NCBI GenBank assembly: GCA_964462675.1 | Contig: CAYWYS010000009.1 | Coordinates: 34,777 to 98,776, forward strand | DNA length: 64,000 nt | Direction of reading: 5' to 3' | Source: XN24 sp964462675 | GTDB taxonomy: Bacteria > Pseudomonadota > Gammaproteobacteria > Steroidobacterales > XN24 | Program-made: the position numbers and the translations under genes | The notes under the pieces: generated by a model | What the model was told of the DNA's origin: nothing | Databases searched by the model: none | What the model saw: the letters and a program-made list of their open reading frames with translations, nothing else | Shown: positions 11,487 to 20,815 of the stretch, piece after piece | Layout of the letters: every line of letters begins with the position of its first letter | Position numbering within the stretch: position 1 is the stretch's first letter

Positions 11487-12307
11487 ACGCCCTCCTCCGG
11501 AAGCCTTGCCAGGAACGGCCCGAAACCCTGCTTGCCGAGCCAGAACTGCACCATGTTGCTGACGCCATCGGCGGTCAGCGTGGCGCCCGACAGGCCGTCG
11601 ACGGACCACTCTGCCCACTCCGAGGCCGGGTCCACGCTGCCGCGGACGACCTGCAAGCGGACCTCGCCATCCGGACCGAACACGCGCCGGCCCGGCCAGC
11701 GGTCGAGCCAGCGCGGGTTCTCGATTTCGCCGCCGAGCCCCGGCGTCTCCGCGTGCTGGTAGAAATTCAGCCCCAGCACCGTGTTGCCGTCGCCCGACAA
11801 GGCCAGGAAGCCATACATCGTCGACCACAGGCCACGACCGTGCACCGGCAGGATAATCTTGTCGATGCGTCCGCCGGACTCGACCAGGTAGACCTGCGCA
11901 TAATTCGCCCTGCGCCCGATCCCGGCAATGTCCTCCCACGGCGGCAGCGCGCTGCTCGTGGCGGGATTGCGCGCGGCGATCCCCTGGTCGAAGGTGCCCG
12001 GGTCGAATGCATCGCTGAAGCGCCCCGTGTCGAGCTCCACCAGCCGCGGCTGCACGCCCTGGAACAATTCCTCGACCGGGCGGCCCGGCACCATCAGCCC
12101 CGCGACCTCGAGGATGCGCTCCTTGCGCGCGAGCTCGACATTGCGCACCTGCATCGGCTTCAGCAGCACCGCCGCAGCGGACACCAGCACGGAGCAGACC
12201 AGCGACAGCAGAATCGTCACCAGCAGCATCTTCTGGACGCTGTCGTTGGGCATCGAGGCCAGCCGCGCCACGAACCCGGCCGGACGCTGTTCGAGTTGCT
12301 CAGACAT
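11483..12307 (-). CDS. nqrC: Na+-translocating NADH:quinone reductase subunit C
   Basis: NqrC carries a covalently bound FMN on the periplasmic side. The 274-residue protein has a membrane anchor at about residues 27-50 and a periplasmic FMN-binding domain. This includes LGLNFYQHAETPGLG and the flavinylation motif SGATLTADG, with Thr243 as the expected phosphoester-linked residue. Flavin transfer needs ApbE, which is not in this window. The start MSEQLEQ at 12307 lies 8 bases inside nqrB. Confidence 0.95.
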   Translation of the reverse strand: MSEQLEQRPAGFVARLASMPNDSVQKMLLVTILLSLVCSVLVSAAAVLLKPMQVRNVELARKERILEVAGLMVPGRPVEELFQGVQPRLVELDTGRFSDAFDPGTFDQGIAARNPATSSALPPWEDIAGIGRRANYAQVYLVESGGRIDKIILPVHGRGLWSTMYGFLALSGDGNTVLGLNFYQHAETPGLGGEIENPRWLDRWPGRRVFGPDGEVRLQVVRGSVDPASEWAEWSVDGLSGATLTADGVSNMVQFWLGKQGFGPFLARLPEEGV

Positions 12308-13511
12308 ACCTGCGCTGCCTCTTGCGCACATTCGCCTGCACGACGAAATAGTCGATCAGCGGCGCAAACACGTTGGCCAGCAGGATCGCCAGCATGATGC
12401 CCTCGGGGAACGCCGGGTTGATGACGCGGATCAGCGCCGTCAGTACGCCGATCAGGACGCCGAATATCAGCTTGCCCTTCGAGGTCATGGCCGCGCTGAC
12501 CGGGTCGGTGGCCATGAATACCATGCCGAACGCGAAGCCACCGACCAGCACGTGCCATTGCCAGGAGAGCGCGTGATAGGGATTCGATTCCGGGCCCGCG
12601 AATGCATTGAACAGCAGGATCGTGCCGACCATGCCGGCGAATACGCCGAGCATGATGCGCCACGACGCAACCCGCGTGTACAGCAGAAATACCGCGCCGA
12701 TCAGGCAGGCCAACGCAGACTCGGCGCCGATCGTGCCGGGCAGGAAGCCCATCCACGCGTCGTACAGCGTATAGCCGGCGGCCTCGATCGCCTCGAGCCC
12801 GCCTTGTGGCGCGAGCGCCAGCGGCGTGGCGCCGCTGAAGCCGTCCACGGCGACCCACACGTCGTTGCCGGAATTCTGTGCCGGATAGGCGAAGTACAGG
12901 AAGGCGCGCCCGGTCAGCGCCGGGTTCAGGAAGTTCTTGCCAGTGCCGCCGAACACTTCCTTGCCGATGACCACGGCAAAGGTGATGCCGAGCCCCACCT
13001 GCCACAGCGGAATCGTCGGCGGCAGAATCAGCGTGTACAGCATCGAGGTAACGAGGAAGCCCTCGTTGACCTCGTGGTTGCGCACGATTGCGAACAGCAC
13101 CTCCCAGAAGCCGCCCACCGCCAGCGTCACGATGTACACCGGCAGGAAGTACAGGAAGCCGTGCCAGAAGCAGGCCGCGACGCTGCCGGGGTCGTAGCCG
13201 ATCCCCAGCCCGGCCAGCACGCTGCCGCGCCAGCCCTCGGCGGCGCTCAGGCCCATGTCGGCCATCGCCAGGTTGGCCTGCAGGCCGATGTTGTACATGC
13301 CGAACAGCGCGCAGGGCAGCACCGCGAGCACGACATAGGTCATGACCCGCTTCAGGTCGATGCCGTCGCGCACGTGCGGCGCGCTGGGCGTCACGTCCCG
13401 CGGCGTGTACAGCAGCGTGTCGACCATCTCGAAGAGGGCGCCGAACTTCTCGAAGCGCCCGCCCCGGATGAACATCGGCTCGATGCGGTCCAGCAGTTTG
13501 CGCAGCCCCAT
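12300..13511 (-). CDS. nqrB: Na+-translocating NADH:quinone reductase subunit B
   Basis: NqrB is the large membrane subunit that forms the sodium channel and holds covalent FMN and riboflavin. The 403-residue sequence starts MGLRKLLDRIEPMF and has about ten hydrophobic segments. The flavinylation site SGATPLA is near residue 225, and there are conserved loops such as GKEVFGGTGKNFLNPALTGR and FMATDPVSAAMT. The start overlaps the nqrA stop by one base. All key residues I know from the family are present. Confidence 0.97.
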   Translation of the reverse strand: MGLRKLLDRIEPMFIRGGRFEKFGALFEMVDTLLYTPRDVTPSAPHVRDGIDLKRVMTYVVLAVLPCALFGMYNIGLQANLAMADMGLSAAEGWRGSVLAGLGIGYDPGSVAACFWHGFLYFLPVYIVTLAVGGFWEVLFAIVRNHEVNEGFLVTSMLYTLILPPTIPLWQVGLGITFAVVIGKEVFGGTGKNFLNPALTGRAFLYFAYPAQNSGNDVWVAVDGFSGATPLALAPQGGLEAIEAAGYTLYDAWMGFLPGTIGAESALACLIGAVFLLYTRVASWRIMLGVFAGMVGTILLFNAFAGPESNPYHALSWQWHVLVGGFAFGMVFMATDPVSAAMTSKGKLIFGVLIGVLTALIRVINPAFPEGIMLAILLANVFAPLIDYFVVQANVRKRQRRYV

Positions 13512-14866
13512 CAGCCTTCCTTCTCAATCTGTTCGAGCCGCTCCCGCAGCACCGGGCCGTAGTCGTACTTGCCCGGGCAGACGAAGGTGCAGAGCGCGAG
13601 ATCTTCCTCATCGAGTTCCAGCGCGCCGAGCCGCTGCGCGTCGTCCGTGTCGCCGACGACGATCGCCCGCAGCAACTGGGTCGGCAGGATCTCGAGCGGC
13701 ATGACGCGCTCGTAGGAGCCGATCGGCACCATGGCCCGCAGGCTGCCGTTCTGGCTGGTCGTCAGCGCGAAGCGCCGCGTCGCCGGGCTGAGGCTGGACA
13801 GGAAGGCGCGCGTCACGGAGACCTTCTCGCCGCCCGGGCGCAGCCAGCCCATGAACTCACGCTGCCGCCCCTCGCCGAGCACCGTGATCTGCTGGTGGTA
13901 GCGGCCCAGGAAAGCCGCCCAGCCCACCGCCCGATAGCCCGACCAGACCGAGCCGGACAGCACCCGGCACTCGATTTCATCCTCGATCTCATCGGCGACC
14001 AGCGGCTCGATGTGCGCGCCGAGACGCGTCCGCAACAGCCGCGGACGCTTGACGGTCGGGCCGGCCAGCGACACGACGCGCGTCGGATCGAGCCGGCCCG
14101 TCGTGAACAGGCGGCCGATCGCGATGACATCCTGGTAACCGAGGTGCCAAACCGTCCGGTCGGCGCCGACGGGATAGAGGAAATGGATATGGGTGCCGAC
14201 CAGGCCCGCCGGGTGCGGACCGGAGAATTCCACCACCTGCAGGGTCTCAATCCCGTCCGGCACGGGCAACTCGGCCCCTTCCGCCTTGCAGACGAAGGTC
14301 GCGCCCGACGTCAGCCTGGACAACACGGCGGCACCGTTGACGAAATCTTCGGCTGCTTCGCGCACCACGACCACCGGGTCCGGCGCCAGCGGGTTGGTGT
14401 CCATGGCATTGATGAACAGCGCGTGCGGGCTCGTCGACGGATCGGGCACCTTGCTCCACGGCCGCGTGCGCAACGCACACCAGAGGCCGGATCGCGTCAG
14501 GTTCTCGATCACGAGGTCGCGGTCGAGTGCCGGCAAGTCGCCGGCCGGCCAGTGCCGGAAGGTCTCTTCCGCTTCACCTTCGAGCGTGATGATGACCGAT
14601 TGCAGCGCTCGCCGCGCACCGCGCCGCACGGTCGTGACGACGCCCGCGCCGGGCGCTGTCACCGTGACGCCGGGCCGCCGCCGGTCGCTGAACAAGGGCT
14701 GGCCGAGGCGCACCTTGTCGCCTTCCTGCACATGCATGGAGGGCCTGAGATCGAGGTAGTCCCGCCCGAGCACGGCCACGGACGCGACGGATCGCGCCGG
14801 CTCGATGGCCTGCTGCGGTTCCCCCTTGATCGGCAGGTCAAGACCGCGACGAACTCTGATCCGCAT
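13511..14866 (-). CDS. nqrA: Na+-translocating NADH:quinone reductase subunit A
   Basis: The peripheral cytoplasmic subunit, 451 residues, and the first gene of the operon. It starts MRIRVRRGLDLPIKGEPQQ and contains a biotinyl/lipoyl-like barrel region (VQEGDKVRLGQPLF, VTAPGAGVV) and a long Rossmann-like part (GTHIHFLYPVG, WHLGYQDVIAIG). NqrA is implicated in quinone binding. The start at 14866 is set by homology; the ribosome binding site is weak. The 160 bases upstream separate it from the NAGGN cluster and should hold the nqr promoter. Confidence 0.96.
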   Translation of the reverse strand: MRIRVRRGLDLPIKGEPQQAIEPARSVASVAVLGRDYLDLRPSMHVQEGDKVRLGQPLFSDRRRPGVTVTAPGAGVVTTVRRGARRALQSVIITLEGEAEETFRHWPAGDLPALDRDLVIENLTRSGLWCALRTRPWSKVPDPSTSPHALFINAMDTNPLAPDPVVVVREAAEDFVNGAAVLSRLTSGATFVCKAEGAELPVPDGIETLQVVEFSGPHPAGLVGTHIHFLYPVGADRTVWHLGYQDVIAIGRLFTTGRLDPTRVVSLAGPTVKRPRLLRTRLGAHIEPLVADEIEDEIECRVLSGSVWSGYRAVGWAAFLGRYHQQITVLGEGRQREFMGWLRPGGEKVSVTRAFLSSLSPATRRFALTTSQNGSLRAMVPIGSYERVMPLEILPTQLLRAIVVGDTDDAQRLGALELDEEDLALCTFVCPGKYDYGPVLRERLEQIEKEG

Positions 14867-14934
14867 GCGGGGCCTGTCTGTTAGTAAATCCCACGCCAGC
14901 ACACATCCTGGCGCCCGATGAATCTCAGCGGAGA

Positions 14935-14940
14935 AGTATA
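14935..14940 (-). promoter_or_regulatory. Possible -10 box upstream of nqrA
   Basis: On the minus strand TATACT lies 69 bases before the nqrA start, in the 161-base intergenic region between nqrA and the peptidase gene. No convincing -35 box is visible at 16-18 bases, so this is a weak candidate. The rest of the gap shows nothing I can identify. Confidence 0.3.
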
Positions 14941-15027
14941 ACTGAAGCACGCGTTACGGGGAGCGCCGTGCCGCCTTGCGGCAGCGAACGAACGGCGGCG
15001 GCTGCCGCGCTGGCCGCCCCGGACACC

Positions 15028-16146
15028 TCAGTCGCCGGCGACCGGCAGGTGGGTGAAGCCCTCGGGCGAGCCCAGCCCGAGCCGGTCGCGCCGCGCCGTC
15101 GGCGGGCTCTGGACATAAAGCCCCAGCAACTCCCCGAGCGATTGCAGCGCCCTGAGGTGGCAGCGCTCGTAGCCATGCGTGGCGTCGGTACCGAAGCAGA
15201 CCAGCGCCGTGCGGATGTCGTTGCCCGCCTCGATCGCCGAGGCGCTGTCGCAGCGATAGTGGCGGAACACGTCGCGCTGGTGGCGGATGCCATGGTCCTT
15301 GCACAGCGCGAGCAGCTTGTGGCTCAGGTGATAATCGAACGGCCCGGCCGAGTCCTTCATGCAGATCGTCACGCCGAACTCGTCGCCCGCCTGCACCGGC
15401 GCCACCGGCCCGGTGTCCACCGTGACCATTTCCGCGACGTCCCCGTGCAGCACGGCGGAGGCGCCCGAACCGACTTCCTCGCTGATCGTGAACAGCAGGT
15501 GACAGTCGACCGGCAGCGGCGTCTTGCTTTCGACCAGCGCCTTGGCGACGGCCAGCACCGTCGCGACGCCACCCTTGTCGTCGAGATGCCGGGAGTTGAT
15601 GAAACCGGAGCCGGTGATCTCGGGCTGGGCATCCACGGCGACGAAGTCGCCCCGGTTCAAGCCCAGCCGCAGCAGGTCGGCACGCTTGAAGCACTCCTCG
15701 TCGAGGCGCAGCTCCACGCAGTCCCAGCTGACCGGCAGGCTGTCGATCTCGAGATTGTAGGCGTGGCCGGAGGCCTTGACCGGCAGGATCGTGCCACGAT
15801 AGCTGCGCTCGTCGGCGTACACGGTCACGCGCGCGCCCTCGGCGAAGCGGCTCGACCAGGTGCCGATCGGCATCAACTCGAGGCGCCCGTTGTCTTTCAG
15901 GCCGGCGGTGATGGCGCCGATCGTGTCGAGATGCGACACGATGGCGCGGTCCGGGCTGCTTTGTGCACCCTTGAGGTCTGCCCGGATGGCACCGCGGCGG
16001 GTGATCTCGGTCGGGATGCCCAGCGACTCCAGCCGGCGCAGCGTGTAGCGAACCGCCTCGTCGGTGAAGCCGGCAGGGCTCGGTATGCGCAGCAGCTCGA
16101 CCAGCACTTCCAGGAGGTAGTCGAGATCAATCGCCAGTGGTCGCAT
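15028..16146 (-). CDS. NAGGN-system M42/M20-type peptidase
   Basis: A 372-residue metallopeptidase with ligands in SHLDTIG, a loop around FINSRHLDDKGG, the catalytic pair in TISEEVGSGAS, and YRCDSASA. Its place directly after asnO and ngg matches the osmoprotectant NAGGN system peptidase that accompanies these two genes in other proteobacteria. It probably processes or recycles the dipeptide osmolyte N-acetylglutaminylglutamine amide; the exact reaction is not established. Its start lies 20 bases inside ngg, so expression is coupled. It is cytoplasmic with no signal peptide. Confidence 0.88.
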   Translation of the reverse strand: MRPLAIDLDYLLEVLVELLRIPSPAGFTDEAVRYTLRRLESLGIPTEITRRGAIRADLKGAQSSPDRAIVSHLDTIGAITAGLKDNGRLELMPIGTWSSRFAEGARVTVYADERSYRGTILPVKASGHAYNLEIDSLPVSWDCVELRLDEECFKRADLLRLGLNRGDFVAVDAQPEITGSGFINSRHLDDKGGVATVLAVAKALVESKTPLPVDCHLLFTISEEVGSGASAVLHGDVAEMVTVDTGPVAPVQAGDEFGVTICMKDSAGPFDYHLSHKLLALCKDHGIRHQRDVFRHYRCDSASAIEAGNDIRTALVCFGTDATHGYERCHLRALQSLGELLGLYVQSPPTARRDRLGLGSPEGFTHLPVAGD

Positions 16147-17950
16147 CGCTCACCTGCACGGTCTGGGGAAACAGGAAATCGACGAAACGCTCCGCCGTGG
16201 GCTGCGGCTCGTGGTTCGCCAGGCCGGGCCGTTCGTTGGCCTCGATCAGCACATACTCCGCGGCGGCCGGATCCGGCACGATCAGGTCGAGCCCGACCAC
16301 CGGGATCGCGAGCGCCCGCGCGGCCTGCTCGGCAACGCGCCGCAAGGCCGGCGAGAGCTCGGCCGTGACATCGTGCAAGGTGCCACCGGTGTGCAGATTG
16401 GCTGTCTCGCGAACCCTGAGCACCTGGCCGAGCGACGGGATGTCGTCGAGCGCGACACCTTGCCGCGCGAGGCATCGGCGCGTCTCGTCGTCCAGCGGAA
16501 TGCGGCTTTCTCCACCGGTTGCGGCGGCGCGCCTGCGGCTCTGCTTCGCAATCAGTGTCCGCACGTCGTGCCGGCCGTCGCCGGTCACTTCGGCCGGCCT
16601 GCGCAATGCGGCCGCCACCACCCGGTAATCGATGACGATGATCCGCAAGTCGTCGCCCGTGGCGAACGACTCGAGGATCACGCGCTCGCAAAGTCCCGCT
16701 GCCGCGTCGACGGCCGCGCGCAGCTCGTCAGCACCCGTGATGCCGACCGCCACGCCGCGACCCTGCTCGCCGCGCGCCGGCTTGACGACGATGCGGCCGT
16801 GCTCGGCGAGAAACCCCAGGTCCTTTGCAGGATCGCCGCCCACCTGCTGTGCCGGCACCCGCAGGCCCGCCTCGGCGAGCACCTTGCGCGTGATCCGCTT
16901 GTCGTCACAGCGGCTCATCGCGATCGCGCTGGTCAGCTCGGTCAACGACTCGCGACACGTGATCCTGCGTCCGCCGAAGCTGAGTGCGAAGTAGCCCTCC
17001 GCCGGGTCCAGGAGTTCCACGCCGATGCCGCGGCGGCGCGCCTCTTCGACGATGATCCGGGCATAGGGATTCAGCGAGTCATAGTTGTCCGGGCCGACGA
17101 ACAGCGGCTCGTTGATCGCGTTCTTGCGCTTCAGCGAGAACACCGGCACGCGCTCGAAGCCCATCTTCTCGTACAGCGCGATCACCGCCTCGTTGTCGTG
17201 CATCACGGAGAGGTCCATGAATGCGCGACCGCGCGCGGCGTAATGGTCCGCGACCCAGGCAACCAGCGCGCGGCCGATGCCCGGTTGTGCGGCCTGCGGA
17301 TCGACCGCCAGGCACCACATGCTGGAGCCCTGCTCCGGATCGCCGAAGGCGTGCACGTGGTCCACGCCGGTGACCGTGCCGATGATTCGGCCGGTGTCCT
17401 CGTCCTCCGCGACGAAGAACGACAGCGTCCGCGACTTGCGCCGATCCAGCACGAATTCCGGATCCGGCGGCACCATGTGGCGGCTGCTCAGCAGCCGATA
17501 GATCGCCTCGGCATCGGCCTTGTTGTGCAACCTGCGCACGCGGAAACCGCGCGGCTGCACGCGCGCGGGCCGATAATTGAAGAACCACAGCCGATAGGTG
17601 TGCGACGGATCGAGGAACAGCTCCTGCGGCGCCATCGCCAGTACCACGTGCGGGTCGCGCAGGTACAGGCCGATATCGCGGCGCCCCGGCTGCTCATCAA
17701 GCAGCGTGCGCGCCAGCGCCGCGCTGTCGCCGAAGGTGTGCGCGAACACGAGTCGTCCCCAGCCACAGTCCACGACGGCATTGGGCTCGAGCTTCGTGCC
17801 CTTGTGGCTCGGGTCGCTGTCGCCGAAACCCCGCAGCGTCGCGGAGCCTTGCCGCTCGAGCCGGTGACGCGAGCGATCGCCGGGCGCTGACAGGTTCTTG
17901 CCGCTGCGCTCCTTGCCCTCGGCAGGCCCTCTGGCAATCATCTTCTTCAT
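16127..17950 (-). CDS. ngg: N-acetylglutaminylglutamine synthetase (GNAT plus ATP-grasp fusion)
   Basis: A 607-residue two-domain enzyme. The N-terminal half, to about residue 290, holds a GNAT acetyltransferase with the acetyl-CoA loop AAQPGIGRALV. The C-terminal half is an ATP-grasp ligase with GRIVVKPARGEQGRG and EANERPGLANHEPQP. Together they acetylate glutamine and join it to a second glutamine, giving the precursor of the osmolyte NAGGN. The start ATG 17950 overlaps the asnO stop in an ATGA. The cassette asnO-ngg-peptidase is known from osmotically induced loci in Pseudomonas and Sinorhizobium. Confidence 0.92.
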   Translation of the reverse strand: MKKMIARGPAEGKERSGKNLSAPGDRSRHRLERQGSATLRGFGDSDPSHKGTKLEPNAVVDCGWGRLVFAHTFGDSAALARTLLDEQPGRRDIGLYLRDPHVVLAMAPQELFLDPSHTYRLWFFNYRPARVQPRGFRVRRLHNKADAEAIYRLLSSRHMVPPDPEFVLDRRKSRTLSFFVAEDEDTGRIIGTVTGVDHVHAFGDPEQGSSMWCLAVDPQAAQPGIGRALVAWVADHYAARGRAFMDLSVMHDNEAVIALYEKMGFERVPVFSLKRKNAINEPLFVGPDNYDSLNPYARIIVEEARRRGIGVELLDPAEGYFALSFGGRRITCRESLTELTSAIAMSRCDDKRITRKVLAEAGLRVPAQQVGGDPAKDLGFLAEHGRIVVKPARGEQGRGVAVGITGADELRAAVDAAAGLCERVILESFATGDDLRIIVIDYRVVAAALRRPAEVTGDGRHDVRTLIAKQSRRRAAATGGESRIPLDDETRRCLARQGVALDDIPSLGQVLRVRETANLHTGGTLHDVTAELSPALRRVAEQAARALAIPVVGLDLIVPDPAAAEYVLIEANERPGLANHEPQPTAERFVDFLFPQTVQVSDATTGD

Positions 17951-19716
17951 ATCCCGTGGGTCTGCAGCCACAGTTCGAGCACCGCCAGCTGCCAGAGTTT
18001 CGAGCCGCGCAGCGGCGTCAGGTGTTCCTCCGGCGCGCTGAGCAAGCGCTCCACGTAGGCGTCACGGAACACGCCGCGCGCGCGCGCGGCGCGCCCGGTC
18101 AGCGCATCCCGCACCATCGCGAGACTCTCGCCGCGCAGGTACTTCAGCGCCGGCACCGGGAAATAACCCTTCGGGCGGTCGATGACGTCGTCGGGAATGA
18201 TCCGCCTGGCCGCGTCCTTCAGCACGCCCTTGCCGCCCTGGGCCAGCTTCAGGCCCGCCGGGCACCGCGCCGCGAGCTCGACGAGCTCGTGATCAAGAAA
18301 CGGCGTGCGGGCCTCGAGGCCCCAGGCCATCGTCATGTTGTCCACGCGCTTGACCGGGTCGTCGACGAGCATCACCGTGGTGTCGAGGTGCAGCGCCTTG
18401 TCGACCGAAGCCTCGGCCCCGGCCGAGTCGAAATGCTGCGCGACGAAGTCGCGGCTGAAGTCGGCCGAGACGAGCCCGGGCTCGATCGCCTCGGCGAACT
18501 CCGCATGATCTCGGTCGAAGAACACGCGCGCATAGTCGCCCACGGGATCAATGCTGTCTTGCAGCGGCGGGTACCAGTGGTAGCCGCCGAACACTTCGTC
18601 CGCGCCCTGTCCGCTCTGCACGACCTTGACGTGCTTCGATACCTCGCGCGACAGCAGGTAGAAGCCGATGTTGTCGTGGCTGACCATCGGCTCCGACATG
18701 GCCGCAAGACAGCCGGGCAGATGTTGCAGCAGCGTGCCCGAGTCGATGAAAACCTGGTGATGATCCGTGCCGAAGGTGCGCGCGACCAGGTCGGAGTAGC
18801 GGAACTCGTTGCCCTCCTCGGCGCCCACGTCTTCGAACCCGACCGTGAAGGTGCTCAGGCGCGGCACGCCTTCCCGCGCAAGGAGTCCTGTGATCAGGCT
18901 CGAGTCCAGCCCGCCCGACAACAGCACGCCGACCGGCACGTCACCGGCCAGGCGTCGGCGAACCGCCGTCCGCATGGACTCCAGCACTGCCTCTTGCCAC
19001 TCCTCCGCGCTGCCTGGATCGTCTTCACGAGCACCGAACGGCAGCGACCAGTACCGCGCCTGGGCCACGCGGCCGTCAGGCTCGACGCGCATCCAGCTGG
19101 CTGGGGGCAGCTTGCGCACGGCTTTGAGGAGAGTCCGCGGCGCCGGCACCACAGAGTGAAAGCTCATGTAATGGTGCAGCGCCACCGGGTCCAGGTCGGT
19201 CGCGACGCAACTGTCCCGCGTGAGCGCGGGCAAGGTGGATGCGAAGCGAAAGGCGTTACTGTCCCGCGTGTAGTACAGCGGCTTGATCCCGAGGCGGTCA
19301 CGAGCGAGAAACAGCCGGCCGCTGTCATGCTCGAGGATGCAGAACGCGAACATCCCCTTGAATCGCTCGAGGCAGGCCTGACCCCAGGCATCGAAGGCCT
19401 TGAGGATCACTTCCGTATCGCTGCGCGAGAAAAAGCGATAGCCGGCGCGGCTGAGTTCCGCGCGCAGCTCGTCGTGGTTGTAGATGCAGCCGTTGAAGAC
19501 GATCGTCAGGCCGAGTTCCTGGTCCCGCATCGGCTGTGCGCCGCGCTCGGAAAGGTCCACGATGGCCAGCCGGCGGTGACCCAGCGCCACCGGCCCTTGC
19601 GCCACGAGGCCGTCGTCATCCGGCCCGCGCACGCTCATCAGGTCAAGCATCCGTTGCACGCGGCCCGGATCGGCCGCAGCGCCGTCGAAGCGCATCTCGC
19701 CGGCGATTCCACACAT
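17947..19716 (-). CDS. asnO: Asparagine synthetase-like amidotransferase of NAGGN synthesis
   Basis: A 589-residue class-II glutamine amidotransferase. It begins MCGIAGE, with the nucleophile Cys2, and continues to a synthetase domain with the PP-loop LLSGGLDSS (about residue 265) and DEVFGGYHWYP. In this context it amidates N-acetylglutaminylglutamine rather than aspartate. ATG 19716 is fixed by Cys2 and by AAGGAG 8 bases upstream. The 264-base leader region up to the crotonase start has a GC hairpin at 19799-19819 (seven-base stem) but no clear promoter. I infer osmotic regulation from the pathway only. Confidence 0.92.
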   Translation of the reverse strand: MCGIAGEMRFDGAAADPGRVQRMLDLMSVRGPDDDGLVAQGPVALGHRRLAIVDLSERGAQPMRDQELGLTIVFNGCIYNHDELRAELSRAGYRFFSRSDTEVILKAFDAWGQACLERFKGMFAFCILEHDSGRLFLARDRLGIKPLYYTRDSNAFRFASTLPALTRDSCVATDLDPVALHHYMSFHSVVPAPRTLLKAVRKLPPASWMRVEPDGRVAQARYWSLPFGAREDDPGSAEEWQEAVLESMRTAVRRRLAGDVPVGVLLSGGLDSSLITGLLAREGVPRLSTFTVGFEDVGAEEGNEFRYSDLVARTFGTDHHQVFIDSGTLLQHLPGCLAAMSEPMVSHDNIGFYLLSREVSKHVKVVQSGQGADEVFGGYHWYPPLQDSIDPVGDYARVFFDRDHAEFAEAIEPGLVSADFSRDFVAQHFDSAGAEASVDKALHLDTTVMLVDDPVKRVDNMTMAWGLEARTPFLDHELVELAARCPAGLKLAQGGKGVLKDAARRIIPDDVIDRPKGYFPVPALKYLRGESLAMVRDALTGRAARARGVFRDAYVERLLSAPEEHLTPLRGSKLWQLAVLELWLQTHGI

Positions 19717-19980
19717 CAAATAAACTCCTTTCGGCCCGGGCCCGATGGCCGCGTCCGGCATTCCATTCATCCAGGGAGGACCAGTCTCTTGCGGCGGGCG
19801 CCCGGCCCTCGACCGGGCGGTCAGGGCGATTCCGGCGGGGAATCAGGGCAGTCCAAAGTGGTCTGGTCCGGCGCGCCCGGTCGGCGTTGGCGCCGCGCAG
19901 GCATCGGTCTCCAGGTCATGTTTCCAGGTTCGCAAGGGTAACACAATCGGACTATTGTTTCCAATCAAAGGGTTCCAATC

Positions 19981-20802
19981 ATGTCTTCGCGTAACTTAGG
20001 AAATGCAGCCCCGTCGGTCTCGTCCCGGCGCGACGGCACCGTCACGATCGTTGCGCTCGAACGGCCCACGGTGCGCAACGCCGTCGACCCGGCGACGGCC
20101 ATGGCGCTCTATGAGGCAATGCTCCGGTTCGAGGTCGACGAGCAGTCCAGCGTGGCGGTGCTGACCGGCTCCGGTGAGTGCTTCTGCTCTGGCTTCGACC
20201 TGAAGGCGCTGGCTGCAGGCCAGGCCGAGAGCTGGCTCGGGCAGCTGCACTTCGGCGAGACCGGCGAGCCTGCACTGGGCCCGATGGGTCCGACGCGGCT
20301 CAGGCTGTCCAAGCCCGTGATCGCTGCGATTTCCGGGCCCGCGGTCGCCGGTGGCATGGAACTGGCGCTATGGTGCGACCTCCGCGTCATGGACGAGGAC
20401 GCCTGGATGGGCGTGCTGTGCCGGCGCTGGGGCGTACCTCTGATCGACGGCGGCACCGTGCGCCTGCCGCGGGTCGTCGGCCTCGGGCGTGCCCTCGACC
20501 TGATCCTGACCGGTCGGCGCATCGACGCCGCCGAGTGCCACGCGATCGGCTTGTGCGATCGCCTCGTCGCGCCGGGCCAGTCGCTCGACGCGGCGGTGGC
20601 GCTGGCGCGCGAGTTGTCCGCACTGCCCCAGGCATGCCTGCGCAGCGATCGGAACGCGGCGCGCTGCGGCATGCTGGCCGACGAGATCCAGGCGCTGCGC
20701 GCGGAGTTCCAGGCGGGCACCGCGCTGCTGCGCAGCGAGGCCCGTGCCGGTGCCGCGAGATTCGCGGCTGGCGCCGGCCGCCACGGCAGCGACGCCGAGT
20801 GA
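19981..20802 (+). CDS. Enoyl-CoA hydratase/isomerase family (crotonase) protein
   Basis: A 273-residue crotonase-fold protein. The oxyanion-hole regions are FCSGFDLKAL and ISGPAVAGGMELALWCDLRV. The position of the usual catalytic Glu pair is occupied by MGVLCRRWGVPLIDGG, so hydratase chemistry is uncertain and another crotonase activity is possible. The start ATG 19981 has AAAGGG 8 bases upstream. It is alone on the plus strand, divergent from asnO and convergent with the ATP-grasp gene. No link with the NAGGN genes is evident beyond the shared upstream region. Confidence 0.82.
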   Translation: MSSRNLGNAAPSVSSRRDGTVTIVALERPTVRNAVDPATAMALYEAMLRFEVDEQSSVAVLTGSGECFCSGFDLKALAAGQAESWLGQLHFGETGEPALGPMGPTRLRLSKPVIAAISGPAVAGGMELALWCDLRVMDEDAWMGVLCRRWGVPLIDGGTVRLPRVVGLGRALDLILTGRRIDAAECHAIGLCDRLVAPGQSLDAAVALARELSALPQACLRSDRNAARCGMLADEIQALRAEFQAGTALLRSEARAGAARFAAGAGRHGSDAE

Positions 20803-20815
20803 CGGGGCGCCGTGC

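Noticed and set aside
16127..17950. ngg as a plain acetyltransferase or a glutathione synthetase-like gene
   Set aside because: The fusion of GNAT and ATP-grasp and its place between asnO and the peptidase identify the NAGGN synthetase.
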